Part shown: in pieces, positions 62,690 to 64,000 of the stretch
Layout of the letters: each line of letters opens with the position of its first letter
Position numbering within the stretch: position 1 is the stretch's first letter
Notes under the pieces: model-generated
Told to the model about the DNA's origin: nothing
The model's input: the letters and a program-made list of their open reading frames with translations, nothing else
Databases searched by the model: none
Program-made: the position numbers and the translations under genes
NCBI RefSeq assembly: GCF_023101185.1
Contig: NZ_CP078077.1
Coordinates: 1 to 64,000 of the forward strand
Source of the DNA: Microbacterium galbinum
GTDB taxonomy: Bacteria; Actinomycetota; Actinomycetes; Actinomycetales; Microbacteriaceae
Direction of reading: 5' to 3'
Length of the DNA: 64,000 bases

Positions 62690-63299
62690 CCCAGGCCCCC
62701 TCCCCCTGGCGCATCTCCCAGCGGCGAATGTCGAGGAAGTGCTTGTTGCGTAGGCGGGCGTTCTGGCAGGCGATGCAGGGTTCCAGCACTCCGCCGGGAT
62801 GGTCCTCGCAGAACGGGTTCGGTGGGAGCACTTCTCGCGACATGCGGGCTGACGGAGTCTCGCCCGCGCCCGCACTCGCGCTCTCGCTCGCTCCCCCGCT
62901 CTCGCGCTCCCGCTCGCCCTCTCTCTCCCCCGCCAGGCGTGACTCGCGAGGCTCTCGCGAGCGCCTCGCGAATGGTGGCGGCTCCGGGAGTTCCGAGCGG
63001 GTCGGCCGGTCGATGCGCCCCCAGTGCGTGAACGCGTACAGCGAGACACCCCGCTCCTCGTACAGCACCAGGACGTCCGCCTCGGCGAGCTCGAGCAGGT
63101 GATCCACCAGCACGGACTCCGTCACGTCGGACTGCTCCGGATACACGTCGGCGAGGATCTGCCTCAACTCGACGCGGCCGCGGCCGTGGTCGTCGGCATG
63201 CATCCGCAACCCCTCGGCCGTCGCTCTCAGCGCCGGCGGAAGACGACGAATCTGCCGGAACGCCGCGACCGTGATCGTGCGTGGTCTGCTCAGCGTCAT
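62673..63299 (-). CDS. Replication-initiation-type winged-helix protein
   Basis: 208 residues. N-terminal winged helix (VAAFRQIRRLPPALRATAEG, GRVELRQILADVYPE, VLVDHLLELAEADVLVLYE) as in phage replisome organisers. A Glu/Arg/Ser-rich linker follows, then a C-terminal Cys/His module (PFCEDHPGGVLEPCIACQNA). A primosome-like role is inferred. Confidence 0.7.
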   Translation of the reverse strand: MTLSRPRTITVAAFRQIRRLPPALRATAEGLRMHADDHGRGRVELRQILADVYPEQSDVTESVLVDHLLELAEADVLVLYEERGVSLYAFTHWGRIDRPTRSELPEPPPFARRSREPRESRLAGEREGERERESGGASESASAGAGETPSARMSREVLPPNPFCEDHPGGVLEPCIACQNARLRNKHFLDIRRWEMRQGEGAWDEEPF

Positions 63300-63624
63300 G
63301 GCGGATCGTGCCCCTCAGGATTGCGTCTACTGCTGCCGGGAGTTCGCCCTGCGGAACCCGGTAGCACTCGGTGTACCCGCGCCCTCGGCGCAGGATGATC
63401 TCGGAGTCGTCGGCGGAGGCGAACGCGCGGCGCCAGGTCTTCGCGAGCTCGCGGAGCGCGTACGGTTCCCACCCGGCGGGGCTGTCGCGCATCATCATGA
63501 GCACCTCGCCGCCGGTGGCGACCATGTGCCGGATGCGGGAGTCGCGCCACATGATGCCGACCTTCAGCACCTGCTCGGCGGGCCAGTACACGGCGTAGAC
63601 CGTGCCGATCGTCGGGCGCTTCAT
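62686..63624 (-). CDS. GIY-YIG-like early protein with suspicious open C-terminal overlap
   Basis: The N-terminal 110 residues look real: VYAVYWPAEQVLKVGIMWRD, HMVATGGEVLMMMRDSPAGW, YTECYRVPQGELPAAVDAI, similar to GIY-YIG/MUG113-type nuclease-like phage proteins. The frame then runs on without a stop for 200 more residues (to 62686), wholly inside the next gene in another frame, with low-complexity Arg-rich composition. The likely explanation is a lost stop or indel near 63,296, so the true end is doubtful. Confidence 0.45.
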   Translation of the reverse strand: MKRPTIGTVYAVYWPAEQVLKVGIMWRDSRIRHMVATGGEVLMMMRDSPAGWEPYALRELAKTWRRAFASADDSEIILRRGRGYTECYRVPQGELPAAVDAILRGTIRHDAEQTTHDHGRGVPADSSSSAGAESDGRGVADACRRPRPRPRRVEADPRRRVSGAVRRDGVRAGGSPARARRGGRPGAVRGAGCLAVRVHALGAHRPADPLGTPGAATIREALARASRVTPGGGERGRAGARERGSERERECGRGRDSVSPHVARSAPTEPVLRGPSRRSAGTLHRLPERPPTQQALPRHSPLGDAPGGGGLG

Positions 63625-63881
63625 TGCTTGCCCTCCGCCCGCTCGCGCTCACAGTGCAGGACCGACAGCGCGTGACGGTGCATGGCGTGCGCGATGCAGG
63701 ACTGCGCCGACCACACCGCGACTCCGAGGTCGGACACGACGTCCATGCCGTCCTGCGCGAGCGGTTCGCCGGTGAACGACTTCTCGAGCTTCGTCGCCGC
63801 CTCGCGCAGGCGCAGGGCGGCATGGTGAGCGAGCTGGCGCGCCTCGCGTTGGAACTGCTCGGACATCTTCTCGGCGCTCAT
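63621..63881 (-). CDS. Early phage protein of unknown function, helical
   Basis: 86 residues from ATG 63881 (MSAEKMSEQFQREARQLAHH). Helical throughout, ends HALSVLHCERERAEGKQ. Overlaps both neighbours by four bases. Confidence 0.6.
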   Translation of the reverse strand: MSAEKMSEQFQREARQLAHHAALRLREAATKLEKSFTGEPLAQDGMDVVSDLGVAVWSAQSCIAHAMHRHALSVLHCERERAEGKQ

Positions 63882-64000
63882 CGCGTCCTCGCTTTCTTGC
63901 TGGGCACGACGTCGCCGCGCCACTCTCGATGTGTGGGCGAGACCTTCGAGCACAGGCCGAACCGGTCGAGTCCGTTCGTGATCTGCCCGCAGAGCCGGCA
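63878..64000 (-). CDS. C-terminal part of a Cys-rich early phage protein (truncated by window)
   Basis: Open at the right edge; 40 residues plus TGA overlapping the next ATG (ATGA). The visible part has CRLCGQITNGLDRFGLC, a zinc-ribbon-like Cys pair, and a basic tail. Function unknown. Confidence 0.55.
   Translation of the reverse strand, partial: CRLCGQITNGLDRFGLCSKVSPTHREWRGDVVPSKKARTR

Larger units (their letters stand above)
31625..64000. mobile_element. Siphovirus-type prophage (left end present, right end outside window)
   Basis: Bounded on the left by the tRNA-Pro fragment. Contents in phage order (minus strand, right to left): early/replication genes, HNH, terminase, portal, protease, HK97-type capsid, connectors, major tail protein, tape measure, tail tip, spike, lysis, cargo. 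All structural modules look intact and no broken core gene is seen, so it could be inducible. Integrase and repressor are not recognised in the visible 32.4 kb. Confidence 0.95.

Noticed and set aside
31662..64000. CRISPR array or anti-CRISPR
   Set aside because: No regularly spaced repeats found; the small genes cannot be linked to known anti-CRISPR families by eye.

Overview
High-GC DNA with actinobacterial gene families throughout: a PASTA kinase next to a class II DAHP synthase, the garA/ftsR/MerR cluster, an imuA'-imuB-dnaE2 mutasome and many GTG starts. This points to Actinomycetota, most likely Microbacteriaceae (Microbacterium-like); the genus is inferred from gene content only. The window has two parts: host chromosome (1 to about 31,620) and one end of an integrated siphovirus-type prophage (31,625 to the right edge).

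Chromosome. 1-7.0 kb holds the 3' part of a LysM/lysozyme-like secreted protein, a pknL-like kinase, aroG, a PlsC-type acyltransferase and a fadD15-like acyl-CoA synthetase; this order recalls the Mycobacterium tuberculosis pknL-aroG-fadD15 neighbourhood. 7.1-13.4 kb holds peptide deformylase, a MinD-like ATPase with a Pro/Glu-rich N-terminus, pyruvate carboxylase and a divergent ParA-type ATPase. 13.5-17.5 kb holds two MerR regulators, the FHA protein GarA/OdhI, a CopC-domain protein and dihydrolipoyl dehydrogenase, which tie kinase signalling to 2-oxoacid metabolism. 17.6-20.9 kb holds a type III PKS with a methyltransferase, a CYTH protein, a small conserved protein and a prepilin peptidase. 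21.0-26.8 kb is an SOS-controlled mutasome operon with a LexA-type box in front. 27.2-31.5 kb holds a structured non-coding gap, a second acyl-CoA ligase, an ice-binding-type (DUF3494) surface protein and a frameshifted excalibur-domain gene.

Prophage. The attachment site is the 3' end of a tRNA-Pro gene (31,625-31,661), with that tRNA's terminator still on the host side. Reading on the minus strand from the right edge inwards: early genes (nuclease-like protein, replication-type wHTH protein, SSB, Zn-finger/HTH proteins), HNH nuclease, terminase small and large subunits, portal, ClpP-like protease with a nested scaffold start, decoration protein, major capsid protein, connector genes, major tail protein, tail chaperones, tape measure, distal tail and minor tail proteins, a beta-helix tail spike, M23 endolysin and membrane/holin-like proteins. 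No integrase or phage repressor is recognisable here; both, and the intact tRNA, should lie beyond the right edge.

Accessory cargo. Between the late-operon terminator (about 36.55 kb) and attL lie genes not needed for virions: a tightly overlapping three-gene cassette of unknown function (35.16-36.48 kb), a lipoprotein gene flanked by an intact gene and a broken 3' copy of it, a GNAT protein with a 58-residue overlapping partner behind a perfect 28-bp palindrome, and an operon of tiny membrane and helix-turn-helix proteins behind two similar operators. Two other cargo loci sit inside phage operons on the plus strand (a DUF732-like lipoprotein at 41.3 kb and a membrane protein at 58.1 kb). The three-gene cassette and the GNAT/palindrome locus are the best candidates for an undescribed system.
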